Shown: positions 35,801 to 38,681, numbered from the stretch's first letter. The stretch: DNA of 64,000 bases from Monocercomonoides exilis (GCA_001643675.2 LSRY02000027.1:872501-936500); one strand, 5' to 3'. Made by a program: numbers and translations. Notes: a model not told the origin generated them from the sequence alone.

Positions 35801-36900
35801 GGACTCTCTGAAAAGACAGCACCTCCCATTGCATCGCTTGAAGACGATCGAGCAGAGCAGTTTATAAAGGTGCAATTCCTTATTGAAATTTGGCTGCTTT
35901 GCGGAACTAAAATTGCTCCTCCAGATCCATCTGCTGCTGTGCAGTTAATAAATTGGCATGCATTAAATATATTTGAATTCTGTGTTGAAGAATATATCTC
36001 ATTGGCGTTCAAAATTTTTCTGTTATTGAAAAAAGAAGATTGGATTATAACTTTTTTCTCCGATTCTATAACCCTAGAGGATTGAATAGAATTGTTGAAA
36101 AATGATGAATTCACTGTAAGACTTGATAAAGAAATAATGCTGCCATATATAAAATTATCAGCATTAAAAGCTTCGCAATGTTGAAATTTCACTTCGGAAA
36201 AATAACTAATTTCTTTGAAAGAAGCACCAACATTAGAGATATCCGTTTTTGCTTGCGTAATGTTTAAAAATGTCATAAAGCTCAGAGAAAAAGAAGAAGA
36301 TGCACTTTTTGTGAAAAGAGAATGAGAAGACGAAAGATGAAAGTTTGAAACACAAAATTTTGTTGCAGATATTCTTCCATTGGAAGAATAAGACAGAATA
36401 CTCTCTGTCAAAACAAAGAAAGGATGTTCAAAAGCAAATGATATATTTCTTAAATTGAGGTTCCCTTGCGCAGTGAAAAGTGGAGGTATTTTGGCATCAA
36501 GATAATGAAAAATGCAATCCTGAATCAAGCACGAAGAAGAATGTGCAATAAAAATCAATGACAAATCGTCCCTTCCTTGAAAATGTAAAAGCGAAAGTGT
36601 TGCCGATGAATTATAAAGATATATTAACATTTTATTTTCTAAAACAAAATGCTCTTTTAATAATGATTTATTTGATGAGCTTGAGTTCGTCAATAATTTC
36701 AGATAATTTTCCGAATCGACAGCAGGTTGAAACATTTTATTTTCAATTTTGCAATGTGTAATAATTGGTATGTTTTTTGTAATTGGAGATATAATTGTTG
36801 CTCGATGTTCTGAAACATCAGGATTCAAAAAGCAAAAAACTCCTCGAAAAACATGTAATAATACAAATAATGCAATTATATCCAAATGGTTTAGCCGCAT
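5830..36900 (-). CDS. Giant modular beta-helix surface protein, about 10,356 residues, single exon
   Basis: Predicted cell-surface adhesin-like protein. The reading frame is open for 31,071 bases. The first ATG, at 36900, gives a classical signal peptide (MRLNHLDIIALFVLLHVF, then GVFC). The ectodomain is Ser/Thr/Asn-rich, dense in N-glycosylation sequons, and carries repeated GGA(I/V/L) and GKGGG motifs with FxxCxS/T-type strands. These resemble the right-handed beta-helix proteins with polymorphic-outer-membrane-protein-like repeats known from trichomonads and oxymonads. About 20 modules each contain a Cys-Gly...Pro-Cys motif such as ACGFSEYPCSSINQAV. A single hydrophobic helix begins at MIWLPILAGVLFLLAL (about residue 9863). 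The tail of about 465 residues is acidic in its C-terminal half and ends with a strongly basic Lys/Arg cluster. No intron is needed. Its ligand is unknown. A decayed paralogue lies upstream. Assembly or sequencing error is unlikely given the intact frame. Confidence 0.85.
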   Translation of the reverse strand: MRLNHLDIIALFVLLHVFRGVFCFLNPDVSEHRATIISPITKNIPIITHCKIENKMFQPAVDSENYLKLLTNSSSSNKSLLKEHFVLENKMLIYLYNSSATLSLLHFQGRDDLSLIFIAHSSSCLIQDCIFHYLDAKIPPLFTAQGNLNLRNISFAFEHPFFVLTESILSYSSNGRISATKFCVSNFHLSSSHSLFTKSASSSFSLSFMTFLNITQAKTDISNVGASFKEISYFSEVKFQHCEAFNADNFIYGSIISLSSLTVNSSFFNNSIQSSRVIESEKKVIIQSSFFNNRKILNANEIYSSTQNSNIFNACQFINCTAADGSGGAILVPQSSQISIRNCTFINCSARSSSSDAMGGAVFSESPLAGSIIEECVIQNATSQSHGSAIAVTGTYGTVSISSLIFYQCSTSNGKGSIFFSDYPENTASSPLIFLSENIFVQNSASGSAGASGATDVFLSNNWLLVYGEESVFTHCRSVSPQPRFQIGTATISSVLIEPDDAHQQSEILVYASNGSNSQFCGYLSLFPCLTIAYAASLTTAARNVIVLPNETFSEEQGWIFTGSNVSIRKTESTSANPVVVSKGLITGSFSKTVQLSELAISQSASSRSVLDLEGSSTGTINFILCAFITNSESQLLYPLITLKGGKVNFDRSTISHFSMQSCPIFDLNGGSVNTSGCEISQVNLTDQAAIRLSGASQFQFANGTIASDITRTAGNGSFVEAILGQSTSSLKFINSSILNAKTTNGFGGAVYAYISQSSAEFLVNSTLSTFSSCGAGDLSSFQRMGGGVALRCSPTSSQFWFMGAHPFASCTAFKAQKLFVEAPGLTRLSAQASFAANMATDPQVESMLWSDETGDDSCYPIQLFFRDMPDFVVVSSDDGKDSNICGLEDIPCATFLASSSFFSFSQKRISLNNFDFTTQLTLRTSSWLIKSSPTSSRTPSFTTHTNTNSSLTAAVIVETTVIFLSASISIPSIVISPNYESLFLCRTSSGSLSFEQCTLSASDPSSPFMTRLFYATGGLLHIFDCTAPLLRSLRNPLIEGSNGASLSVSSFSFVYSQSSSPAAGTWLAVAKERASLTWVNSTISNTAANEQPLFSVEGATLTLQLVTFINITQTVSSGGAISVRTPLYTSVIEQCSFVECSVTASQCCGGSSYFSLNEGNDMIVNGSSFSKCETQTSTGSKGRGGGIYLKCLTTISPFKLINNAFALCRAEHGQNVFIESKKLFNVVTNNSFQGNFNWTEEKGFQGVEQPNTDEILDLKPFLNGNTGVVFISSRSGVDIAGCGSTELPCSTITFALNYFGSDTDHVRFQFGDSIYNLSSPFVVADTSMSMTGIASNKMLNFSLNGVVTAGSCIETHVSTLIDTIFFCLPTDLSQDCIFLCAAGAISFAYCQIANANGALPNTASPLGIKYSFLKANGGLVYTSNCNFSSTLPSLSDKPFILISSVQSAFTANAVSFNNCNGPQSPLIQIDDAENVSLTLCTISNISMISSSFLQITNCNSFFMDSCSFENVESNRNGSAVYYVGMRNSNDQLSLQFNHFTNCSSTGTSTFGGAIYANLQNTETFELISNSFVKCKAPSTYGFGGCAALIDDSALHNFSFQGNTYTECSSFSGCNVFLMGPNLTEILYEKGRFSDIQEEQMSNTSLYHLFIGFEGNDKIPISLQAVLANRNPAEAYIDGPDTAFETNSSKYINGGFEHTSCGSSAFPCRDIPGAIRNRLLASSGCKIFVKESYVFTGAYVFPSQINSLSSASTSSIIEIYSNPTPSASYSSMLPISSEFMVYSSKFKVSSTLGSLTSLFQTMTEDAILTVLNFTIVSTGNTQFHFAFASCLHGIIRLENANFSDMTWRGSSFLDVGGPSAVYWIQSFLSNMRSTEAPFISVSSESSVSLITLNYSNSASSETNALAFPFIRMAEPSSLSITNSYFSSSFLSTSLIDSQSSSSISISNTNFSSISRTSSENKQSSVLVCNLSSDVLLSNNSFTNCSSSAPQTCGGALYLKIKSGSSMQFSNCGMTKCAAGETISAFSNEDAFTNGGKGGGLYLEIPADYSTFEIKNTTSAALWSDNAAQFGSNIFVFASSLNASLKAEMLPGFSYEQCWGLNDAVGMDSSDRPAFSLFFYLGELEKVFVDNSASWNAVPCGHSELPCVSLPVALSRVTSENKEIAVISSLTIHNSLTFDSGSVKITTSPTNPSAQMNIIFDVASLNSMNAETAIVTSNSPLTIESMNLKVTNVASASCLFEVCASATTLSNCTLKPQGTNPSFSITFLVASGGFTSLYRFTFVPEDFAIDPTAKIILNCSFISIKNSAFVSFEDTSLNCAELSAKALIDIEESSNISFSSTQFNRINSIGCNGSAVLARYTLLDSPSKNFSFVNCSFAQCTSSGGGVSGGSVSFLLDSAVCAPILNNCTFVQCSAAVSDEGRGGGVFFRLTDENCGFKIYNFSLAQWNNNYAKYGKNIFIDALKLRNAISTTSFIGFFPIEWDQQGFECCENENSTNILPISNFLFDLSSVYVKFDGQDDQSCGVINNPCITIAQAFLHQDNETRSVKVIESITQASLLNYSSGSVSISGLSPSSYSLLTSNVTSFTEAEMYDVSIPWTFSSLIFAFTTDSTTLTAAIRITSASLDVSSCSLRTCTDSERFKFSFLYATGGTVSFNTFKYDFSAVSTNLLFDGVPFASIGGECHLNLIHTTFEMRPSSLSSFIMCSEQSSLDLQDTTFKNFTDLTASLVTLSTLSSISISNCTFESLVHTSGSLIETATSGSITIGTTVFQGIVNNEGNGSCLKCSAENGVIIIQNNTMRLSSCTTSNSCGGAMYVKLEGDLPSFNLNQNFIQQCKAKEDDGGKGGGLFLELSSTNTNFMLTNSSSNDWLDNKAEQGKHIFVASPSLLLSASTAHFSGFDYQNWLNEDFIGIDGDVTNIYVPLKYYFLPKPSGFYVSSTVTGAEDTTACGNIEYPCLTLFYSFSLQNDSLRKVVIFGKLNQKQKVAFSNNELQLTVSTPRDSLNIQQELEGDTSCIETSVPVTVDGLLFTVTSSRSLSSIFLVLESILTVSSCQLRPLDDESVPLNFSFACAIAGELCVSNFSFEHSPPYPQSPIICVPLFIANGTGILTMSASTILGRAASSESLILLFGRSASLTNVSFGYFESLSSSLLKCSNSTTVSFDGCSICDTVTSVQLDLLSFSECYVTIHNLTVSNVTLVNGAAISTLDCGSVTIDGCSFTSVKRNSLSGSCISSSSSNWKISITNNKFWKCSSSGSRSGGGAVFASLNDTAEWIMSGNNITMCTALSDDSTGKGGGVFLTLNSLEVKWKFLLNTNELSDNDASFGKDLFVTSTDLSASLTQENFWATERIPPLSVESMAGYTDGNETVAIPLVFFFSSISDYILVGKDGYNNDACGVSENISGVAVYYPCESLDYAFQRRNTETRKAKILEACNQVVALTSYTEGSVEITSSTEGDIAIINMLQTGISVTVEFEVKVPWTLSFIQFNFTSPSYYLTTLFLVSTSSLTLSTCSLKPKTDESSFNFSFITVQNGILMIEGFSIDLTDTLTSDPLFDAFPMIEITSGKATISSSSFEKRASNSVPLLKVPQSGQLILQNTKFQNYESLSQPLISVSGSGVASIYNNESDLISFKNIQSSACILSASDSSKLTLNGVDFNSIILQRSSTIESNSLGEFSMESCGFDLISLTDGNGSALNVIAKDGSTTISNNTFTYSCVKSAANCGGAIFCEVSSTTSVPSFTNNSFSSCSAPFIEGANGKGGAIFFLIDDRLCTFSLTVFETTILADNKAEHGNVLFIASPELRTTISADSAFVNFDKPNMDEYDYCGYDLPDMASVVPIKFYFSGSPLVFVSTSGTDSTACGSEEYPCASIAYLFNQQNGTNEKSAKIVQSVNQANELSYSEGTVTIQASQEDENVSLNINQQTESNSNIFVISVPWEIYSTTFSALSFSASLRSIFKVTSSSLKLVSCKLIPKDDSTALTFSFLSVLAGVVKVTGFSFVLNVSTSVMPLFEGSSMITVSAGDVTIESSSIKQRGSTDAPLISASGTGRIFLSSTSFYEFKSLTSPLISSSGSSMISFNQTDSGAVTFSDMDSLETSLIECCDLSNISLLCAVFSNISLSNFCPIEIRTRGTVNIAQCPFLSILRRSGKGSCLNAELDAGSNLVLDECFFSNCTVEGDNAEGGAVYCCMIDATASARFIANSFKDCAVPTTSGRGGAVMVVCSDANCFLAFENKTISGSSFKSNVFTGCSARNGHSIFISAPNLSTSITRNSFAFFSYYDTNKYPTVEEQWAWDRNDLVGVYYSNPTIFLSLGYFLMDQSEFILVQSNTLNGEDVSNCGIYDNPCATIPYAINRQTRSLNHHIARDSIKIMVDTSVLLKEEIVPDAFPFELKSKSEDNSTLTIVQIAALTASELESITPREELILFNNSASSFTGITFSIPSSLNNRLQLIKLTSNSLNMMNCKLTAQSSTSISYHFVTATDGSLHLTDFSMGSASFTGHIGSQSPSFGLASFINTVASTITVTLTDCSFKDVKMTESPFILGNEKVTLIAEGTLFDSFTVSGPTNVIELKATSSLILQSAEQSDGSAIQTAFRSINLQNGAVIRALNPSLLSITAAFEKNRRTTGYGSCIFMGDESLYELIAPDVYSPTENSVASIIHLFNSSFLTCQTLGRNSLGGSVCLLLQTGMMETKVEDTSFTNCSAPFEEGLNGKGGAIYLHLDQFSATWNIVTYNSDGIELFSENNAEFGSNLFVASYNIKSSVNSRRLVLSDESCPYVLEYQGYDKLDPSVVVVLCNYLRSLEDQIFVSEQSGNDDSSCGFPETPCKTLHQAVSRWEESTLAAESVVPDDTTVCTVTVMNNVVLAKQFVPSESYALLLAGKSITNQILRISSLEAAQTTGMITSNNNLAIKKLIIQLPQNLNASSFLQVGNGVAELSNCTIQAYENILNFVFMQLTRSSATLSEIVINPISQTQFDFIIVEATSSLSINKLNIRSSIFEETSFVSFSNQSSLICTESAFRSTNLTANPLFSSSGNNFVELSLCNFSMIQSTSSQGSVLFNKRKTTLSSSPTRKTFDSRKMNEDEDDSIIVANNTFITCTVSGASSCGGALSVECDSEPFALQIEDNSFKSCSASVDEMNGKGGAVALNFLKTYINWKLSTSQFPVAGLAGENIASIGRDVYIESINLTKSITIERFSDLDSSNLSVNFDKLSLICHENTFEDYWIPTLYYVIPFDFESVTLLVKPASYLQSLNANNIQNSDKRNGPSDFIDEMEEKTYAFTVAYASIDGNPTSACGFSEYPCSSINQAVIRGQSNALTSEVGWMKASNAEDTTNVAVKVKTNVRVGDACNVLVDKLMIISNSVKLCTLYLNFASEGSDNTVFHNEKSLFFGRVNFEVENLPSSAVIIRQSDNILNLTTCSINSSSNTISNTFVEGIDGTIIINDFSIKQQSVTSCFVNLTEGAFSFTTKFTFLLSSFDSAQSFFSVATAKSAIFDSFTITNSSFNNTIVSLLPNDLNEAQQFLSLQSFQCSYNSFTGNNPVISLGSGTRAKISSSRFSNSSVESSFISQIQTDTLELDDVTFFQFTLSGISLITSSYATALSVNNSRFMSVKSSSSCGGCFSFEEGDGISLENLCSVSISNSLFYSCNIQFGENIATNGKGGGVAAQLKQGTTFVIKSSNFSQCIAPYNVVDANGRGGAIFIECVTSSIDWLLEELIFPASDDGNANQAKCGRNVFIVSSNLLQTITKERFALDLSDVLNECSSFLLRSYEGCYKNDEDLILPLQYYLTERDFVIDGEGEETKKILMTYVSQEGVDTETCGFICYPCQSLNAAVDRVVSFEGADAKYINVTVVGNASIISAYTNPMIEFTFHSSSAEHLSNAAVSVPAESSDAFAFSNSHAMSFVRMCICIESLPQDAVCIRQAGGHLTFKESSLSASINSVTNDFIQITGGSLDIENFFVSPSVLIQPTLRRKQDNNDVFAFTNASFLSADGNGIIIEIENLTVQSVAVESERFFISLKNECQFSISNSSFNKIEAASSIFLLNSSDSVAFENALFSSMKIIDSAVINSINSSELLINGCNFTDIQRQAGNGSCINLNEGSRQEGSSSSVLIKNSTFRNCSVSDDEGILVEGCGGAIYAQLNLGCSVLIDGQCSFVNCSTPFSSLNAKGLGGAIFLYLLSADASWKVESALFSDDEALHNKALFGRDLFVASPNLTISITPERLSCEASKAALLENPRLFDHSAVQGFDGEDILNPIPLRYYLLDFETRNISFIEGDSESEVVVGYVSIYGVSTSACGYENYSCNTLQWMEERLISSVDASKPVLEVINESVVIDEEFSSKFDKLKIEKNSLNEKFVLQAEQIEQGSQKGVIFNSKVLFISGISFCVPCSFPVHQSFIYQESGELYLSFGELLLSDPSTPISYPILNLIGGSAYITTFEIKPYAILPDIPLNEVKFNDTSFIVADGENAICTVKELTVANTVISGITPFLYSTNKSSLTLSNLTFANVSNFAAELLCIDGSEASSLSNLILNNLTTNGDKPLISLNTQNSLTLSSSSLSTITSAYAPILSITGAQDLSITDVNLSFINQNLKAAISIMSTIGDISIEKVKFSNVTRNASDGSCIYVKHGDSTNESSINSAISNLQLGNCSFENCCIDSESSSNSGGAVFMEIYTEIQFDISNSTFTACIAQETDEQPSFGGALFLKFGICSSDWKITTSNFPSLDDLLKNYATFGRDLFVSSINLTETITDSTLPDIQPDNYWFDHSSLEGFNNNVEPSIPLRYFIIHFPKQAISFSDSDFEEEEEEVPVGYVSSKGIDTVACGFVNYTCETIHWIEQRIINTTTSAKAIIVVNETVVLQKEYSSLLDSLSILPDTTKSYSHLIFADSEEGSLKGLISNQKVISISSVSLCTPSSLLNHETLFLQLEGKLTIKNSNIIPVESDSTLSYPLFIVTGGSLTVSDFEIVPVLPLSSDEVHQESIYLRIMNSLQHQKNQDSSPPAIQINKSSLLLINGTGKTSLTRMAVKELQLADENPSLFIQNGASISFESCIFDGISFPASSLLSTTTGELIIESSSFSNMNCISSPLITSETSRSFSMTNSNFTNIARESGDGTCLHFEEGDLPESSLAGIEKTVAISDCNFTNCCIKNSLNENNEGRGGSIFARLRTGVSWTFDNSSITHSSAPYGSSSSKGKGGGIMIYAVESALDWKINPISFPELGHSDQNQAFSGRDIFISSPELNATVTKLSFIWDTWDYQQSYRFDHSSMEGYNEHNSECVIPLPYYLYQLHPTIYVSTPLGFDSTACGFDNYTCQTLPWAIWRQTGNDEAVEGDVTVNSTVIVKEEYQIITKSLNINSNESQSQIIVQNGVDQALDAILLNKKILSFTNIDFFLPQSVDQHQSFIHNKAEGTISINNSHLIAFDVSHELQYPFLIIESGSATIESFFVEPYLSATDAIENPNELNISINSSSLMIVKGEATSLSIENSSFSSIHLIGSNAFISIMESASFAIANSNVTHMTKVSCSFVELNEPRNCEIESIFVEEINATGESAFINIIDCVDLTLQNSNFSRIRATSSSFIDITRCKNGSISLLSLENCELTTASTISVSNANGKLSLIDCTFKHIKRYSSDGSCLSFNEIESVRYSSKRNEEGDIENYCEIAEDSIVIKVESCHFEDCCVLKAEEAEKDAVGGALYCLMNHDLSFIVNCSTFIACTAPSREDKNEQGCGGGIHLKLSESDSNWIVASPIFPNRDESDFVEKQNKARFGRDLFVYSPDLTESVQKCRLDPIEIPESPLSFDWSSLCGFDRFNETIAIPILFYLMNAKFQSSTQILLSPSGVDTSACGFFVEYPCQTVPFSIANRFYEGKAFSIINEILFDECFHNTQENVNIKSNEDNEKANLVFRIPSSLDSFNGIFEISGSTTLELLALCIPSSLSTLSSVIYLKSSSLTLSDCTLIPFERNHTFSGTLICVSGGTLHLNTFVIDRSQFATELPQFTNANTSLNKTVFNSAIVFKLISANDSNPSANVHSLIVFNTTFSASSKLFEVKEKCTLFLNDFQISDCVVSSSEEDAGIIWCDTGGSTTLNRCSALSVKSNNSAILNVRWGSEITVIDCTFTSINRNYTRGAAICIQEPHEASNQAESADSETSDYQNRYVIRNCSFEDCSITPPWNTVYLRGDGSAIYAHLQSFSPIASQSKLNNSDEVVLLISNCSFTKCVSPSNESDETKGFGGGVFLNFADASVPWSMSDIIYPKREEENFDTDKNVASFGRDLFISSPSLSESVDYSTKLCFADLSYEADASSLEGRNGHSSTEQVPLVFLLLLLNESVFVTSNGCDSIGCGFKSFPCCSLRYAIERQKDELLKRDAKIADLNGAIHPLPLTVLGNVSVISSVILKEALSVSDDLNVNVHSFDKETMSDFSVQLSEEPEVISQSVISIDGNLCFSNISINFGNAASDTLNIFSSKGNLKLEDCLFSYSGDENELNLVVINVESGSLNVTIFSIVNAVTPTFTRPFFVISASNAVFTKINVNEILMENKSSFIQVLSSAGQSSILISQSSLSNIALSDASLIYIEESGEFAIENSSFENIARTFGDGSCISIECSDGSSTNILASNNSTKNNYFSKMSALKTVKNAFNEFFNEADQKTIIITKSNFTNCSVTQNSESGKCNGGSISAFLYEEDSLKMNYCRFLRCSVTNENDYKGKGGAIYLNLKTRSGAETEETQETESEIVAYQLFSIGSLTYFPPLNDAEVNKAVYGRDLFVTSFNLPQTIHKESLPFVTNSHPDVLLTSNFSLEGFDEFVNVDSIPLVYYLIDQNATTVFVSQSGNDNSACGFSFYPCATIRHSASQRRLNQSIVGIKDDLSITSSFEPSEGELALMPSELNNTVKLELPSNHTLTQSAIISSYRLTISRIIFSVLSNKELPSSFISVKSGTTRLKECKFGVSLNKVVPIKFISVSEGTLQIDSFAFTVLSTTQTFIALTAKSSNEISSYATLKKIFIDANGANTNVNITNFSIPNCPLYLSDKLIRVVSVKQLNIENTNISDVVCTNTSLIGIEEWSKCSFNRTNFTRVMNKKSHGGCLYVCNTLPWNEEDSRTDQSVRILSCLFSNCSVTNTLGAGQKPEHFSSGDSSGGGLFVNVTSHIGFVLENNSFEFCTAPFSSGSNGKGGGVSLFVVNEQALFSISTPHFTANNAEYGRNIFISANSLLRVVNRTTFAFYSPDRFSESTNEDYIGMDRNEENLTLPLKYCLDSTPDWIYLSGETGVNGSVCGFAGYPCGEIVHAINRQSRKHKVYLKDWCIVSRRVDFVIGDYVITSELPAALSHRALNKELQNLEERGEMIINSYFNVTSPTEFRFVSLNCFNELNGSDSLFIVSASNLTVFNCTLSLNNGEPESSSQSTMAFFLVSGVSCILHLDNFELFDVGFEKGMLSLSEASKCSLLSMIINNVTAKANSLVSVIGRNSRTAHLNLTASKFDTVECESSQNGSVVLCEGCACTIDECLFIQTRGGSDLGTSFRISGGVLNVINTQFVGSFLPSVPIPTSLSNSFTSVSNNNKLLRDSGNASPLLSNNPGNSVNELHTVCQWNKSMISVDDSEAHFSSSIFRSSPDGALYISESSAFLENSTFYFNSEKSNSFSSLQRDILCFGANITVTNPPSVSSDWILSRKCKFTHPTDKEYGQFWFIPKLKYMKRSDLSNSTLPVQSESTEKSNKEIIYTQSSNGNISISSRSNSQMPSRSSSTVRMTFTGELLFPCNLTVSIDSYANNETLYSSINQPIENFENETTFWIEVKEDLFKAVTSLPSEIEAANVDFYLKVLFWNPNEEVKTAASFFLNTVAVSPDPIVNGSNDPNASSGNDSVSKGSQMIWLPILAGVLFLLALITLIIIIVWIKKRKTNNNKQSQDISQPEDNRTENETERARASQTSPRKAKERRRRHSDSNKVESNDQVRIVVDVGASSSSSSSSNPSGALPTAQVTPNKRPPTDTESTYRSTFSKKKNTSIRSTMQDSSFVETTKNPLSKNILGNTPKQRASSASASSSSEEFDDFNETNFNKAPDGYPSFNGDELFQQHEEPLNNEYGTPIDLEERENASSGTMLSPNGRSTAVQRNAESDLMRYDTEENEEMIDWEGEEEDQMDGDLERNSFVFSDQSHSENVVQALPILESDGLSQMNENDFERNSELDEFVADEEYGANDDMRQPDNFENAYEYARTSESATDRDSDEMLASSMFDSVWNDDELKPSADEEEWNTNEGERKSEFDNIADNELFMDDANEISNNIENGVDIESMITSDPFLFNALFTDELFQNDVFSEDANEFGGDVDFEQDSTSKKRKKKKKKRQRKLRKARENRVSELIDELE
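7232..7314 (-). other. Transmembrane helix of the giant surface protein
   Basis: Encodes an uninterrupted hydrophobic stretch beginning MIWLPILAGV and ending before KKRK. The basic stop-transfer residues follow directly, which gives type I topology with the modules outside. Confidence 0.85.
9070..35350 (-). repeat. About 20 tandem protein modules marked by a CG...PC motif
   Basis: The motif (I/V)(F/Y)VS..G.D...CGF..YPC.T...A recurs at approximately 35330, 34235, 33047, 31785, 30472, 29325, 28050, 26698, 25315, 23885, 22446, 21020, 19443, 18010, 16432, 14987, 13368, 11870, 10400 and 9090 (minus strand; listed from N- to C-terminus). Between motifs each module has the same order: a basic or amphipathic start, beta-helix strands ending in a GG(A/G)-containing segment, the phrase N.A..GRD(L/I)F(I/V)(S/T)S..L, then PL.Y.L before the next motif. 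Spacing is about 1.1-1.6 kb. DNA identity between modules is low to the eye, so these are old repeats. Confidence 0.85.
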
Positions 36901-37079
36901 TAATATTTTGAATATTGTGCTAAAACCGTTTGAATAAAACAACAGAATAATAGATAATTATGGTTCAAAAAATAAGTTTTCGAAAATACAATCTGAATGA
37001 ACAAAAGAAAAACAAAATTTTTTTCTTTTATCCAATATTTTAATGAGGATTGTTAAATGTCGTCTAATTGGATTTTATT

Positions 37080-37140
<61 letters not shown>

Positions 37141-37279
37141 TGACAAATAAATGAATTTTTAACTTGCCATGTCACAGAGATTAAGTGAAAATAATAACAA
37201 AAAAGTTTTTTTAGTCCGATACACAAGTTTTTCTTTTCTTTTTTTAACTTCATTAATACTTCTCAAATTTCAAAACAGT
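36901..37279. other. 5' flank of the giant gene, with poly-T tract
   Basis: Contains the presumed promoter of the giant minus-strand gene immediately above 36900, then a long T homopolymer (annotated separately). No gene seen. Confidence 0.5.
37081..37139. repeat. 59-base poly-T homopolymer
   Basis: Uninterrupted T-run. It could be a microsatellite, or the poly-A end of a minus-strand retro-insertion, but no adjoining retroelement body is visible. Length may be inexact in the assembly. Confidence 0.8.
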
Positions 37280-37724
37280 CAAAACCGGATATAATCACAT
37301 CGGTTTTTGTACAACTTTTTGTGAATATATCCGATTGTGATTATTCACGATGCTGCTTTACACAGAAAAATTAAAAAAAGAAATATTTGAAATATTTAAT
37401 TAAGTGTCAATTTTTTTATTTTTGGAAATTCTTTTCATTAACAAATTTTTTTTTTTTGAAATAACTATTTTTTATGTTTAAAAATGTTATTCAGACTTAT
37501 TTAAACATTATTTTGAAAAATTTGAAAATTCAAGTTTTTGATCAAAAAATCGATTATTCAACGAAAAATCCACCCATAATGAAATAAAATGCGATTATAT
37601 ATATTTCCCATGTGATTATATTTGATGTGAAATGAATGAAATATTGGCCAAAAATGTCGGTGCGAGGAAAAATATAATTATAAAAGGAATGTGATTATAT
37701 ACAACGTGATTATATCCGGTTTTG
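37280..37724. mobile_element. 445-bp MITE with 19-bp TIRs and ACAGT duplication
   Basis: The left end CAAAACCGGATATAATCAC and its exact reverse complement at 37706-37724 form perfect 19-bp terminal inverted repeats. Both ends are flanked by ACAGT (37275-37279 and 37725-37729), a 5-bp target-site duplication. Subterminal copies of GTGATTATAT or near variants lie inside both ends, as in many cut-and-paste elements. There is no coding capacity, so it is non-autonomous. Superfamily not assigned. Confidence 0.8.
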
Positions 37725-37868
37725 ACAGTACTGCAATGAGTAAAAAACCAGGATTTTTAAAAATAGAACTTTTTTTTCGTGAAAACATTAGCTTGTTCAA
37801 ACAAAATATTGACTGATGAAACATTTGAAGAAGGAAGGTTTTGACTTTTCAAAATATTTCGATGTATA

Positions 37869-38270
37869 GTTAGTGTTAATAATGGTGGACACTTTCAATA
37901 ATGGTGGACAGTCGCATTATTTCAACAACTATTGATAGTTGCTTTTTGACAATTAACCAAATTGTTCCCTCATTGAATGTGAACAAATACGAATCGTATT
38001 TTTCATTTGCACATCAAAATTAAATTAAAAAAAAAGTATTTTCAGTTTTCGGAGAAATTCGGAGAATCTTATTTCTCCGAGTTTCTCCAAAAATAGAAAA
38101 TGTTTTTTTCAAAATTCTGCAGAGCAAGTTGTTTAATTTTTGTTTGACTTATAAGTTTATATTCATTGAGGGTATAATTGGGTTAATTATTAAAAAGCTA
38201 CTGTCAACGGTTGTTGAGAAAAAGCCACTGTCCACAGTTATTGAAAGTGTCCACTATTATTAACACTAAC
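37869..38270. mobile_element. 402-bp fold-back MITE with about 110-bp TIRs and TA flanks
   Basis: The left arm 37869-37978 and right arm 38161-38270 are inverted copies of about 110 bp with roughly 85% identity by eye, starting GTTAGTGTTAATAAT. TA dinucleotides flank both ends (37867-37868 and 38271-38272), consistent with Tc1/mariner-type targeting. The 182-bp middle has no ORF and contains a smaller palindrome. Non-autonomous. Confidence 0.75.
38051..38088. repeat. Short palindrome inside the fold-back MITE
   Basis: GGAGAAATTCGGAGAA is followed after a few bases by its imperfect reverse complement ending TTTCTCC, so it can form a small hairpin at the centre of the element. Confidence 0.6.
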
Positions 38271-38535
38271 TATATTTCTTAAATACAACTGTTGTTCACT
38301 TAATAGAATGATAGTTTAACATTCTTTTTTTGTTGTTGAAGATTCAAGATGAAATTTGGCAAATATATGGCTGATACTTTTTGATATCAAACTTTCGATC
38401 GAGTTTTGAATAATATTTTAATCTCAATGGGATTTTGATAAAAAATGAGTTGAAATATGAAACATTTATTGTTAATGATATTACAATTGCAAAAACAAAT
38501 TTTTACACAAACCTTAAAATTTTAAGAAATTTTTA

Positions 38536-38681
38536 GCAAGTTCCAAGTATATGGACCATCGATAAAAAATTCTTTTCATAAATTATACGAAAGAAAATGT
38601 TATATTACTTAATTTAAAATAAGTTTTATTTGTCGAAAATGCACTGTTAATAACTTACTGTTTTTCATTCAATCTATCCCA
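38536..38681. repeat. 146-bp inverted repeat, left arm
   Basis: Perfect reverse complement of 42243-42388 over 146 bases, checked base by base. It starts GCAAGTTCCAAGTATATGG. AT-rich similarity appears to continue with mismatches for some bases beyond 38681. It lacks the transposase body that follows the right arm, so it could be a truncated copy of that element's 5' end. Confidence 0.9.

Noticed and set aside
6225-36085. Numerous plus-strand frames of 60-180 codons opposite the giant gene.
   Set aside because: All overlap the intact 31-kb minus-strand frame and show no independent motifs.
37081-37139. Poly-T run as the tail of a retrotransposon.
   Set aside because: No reverse transcriptase, SINE-like body or target duplication beside it.
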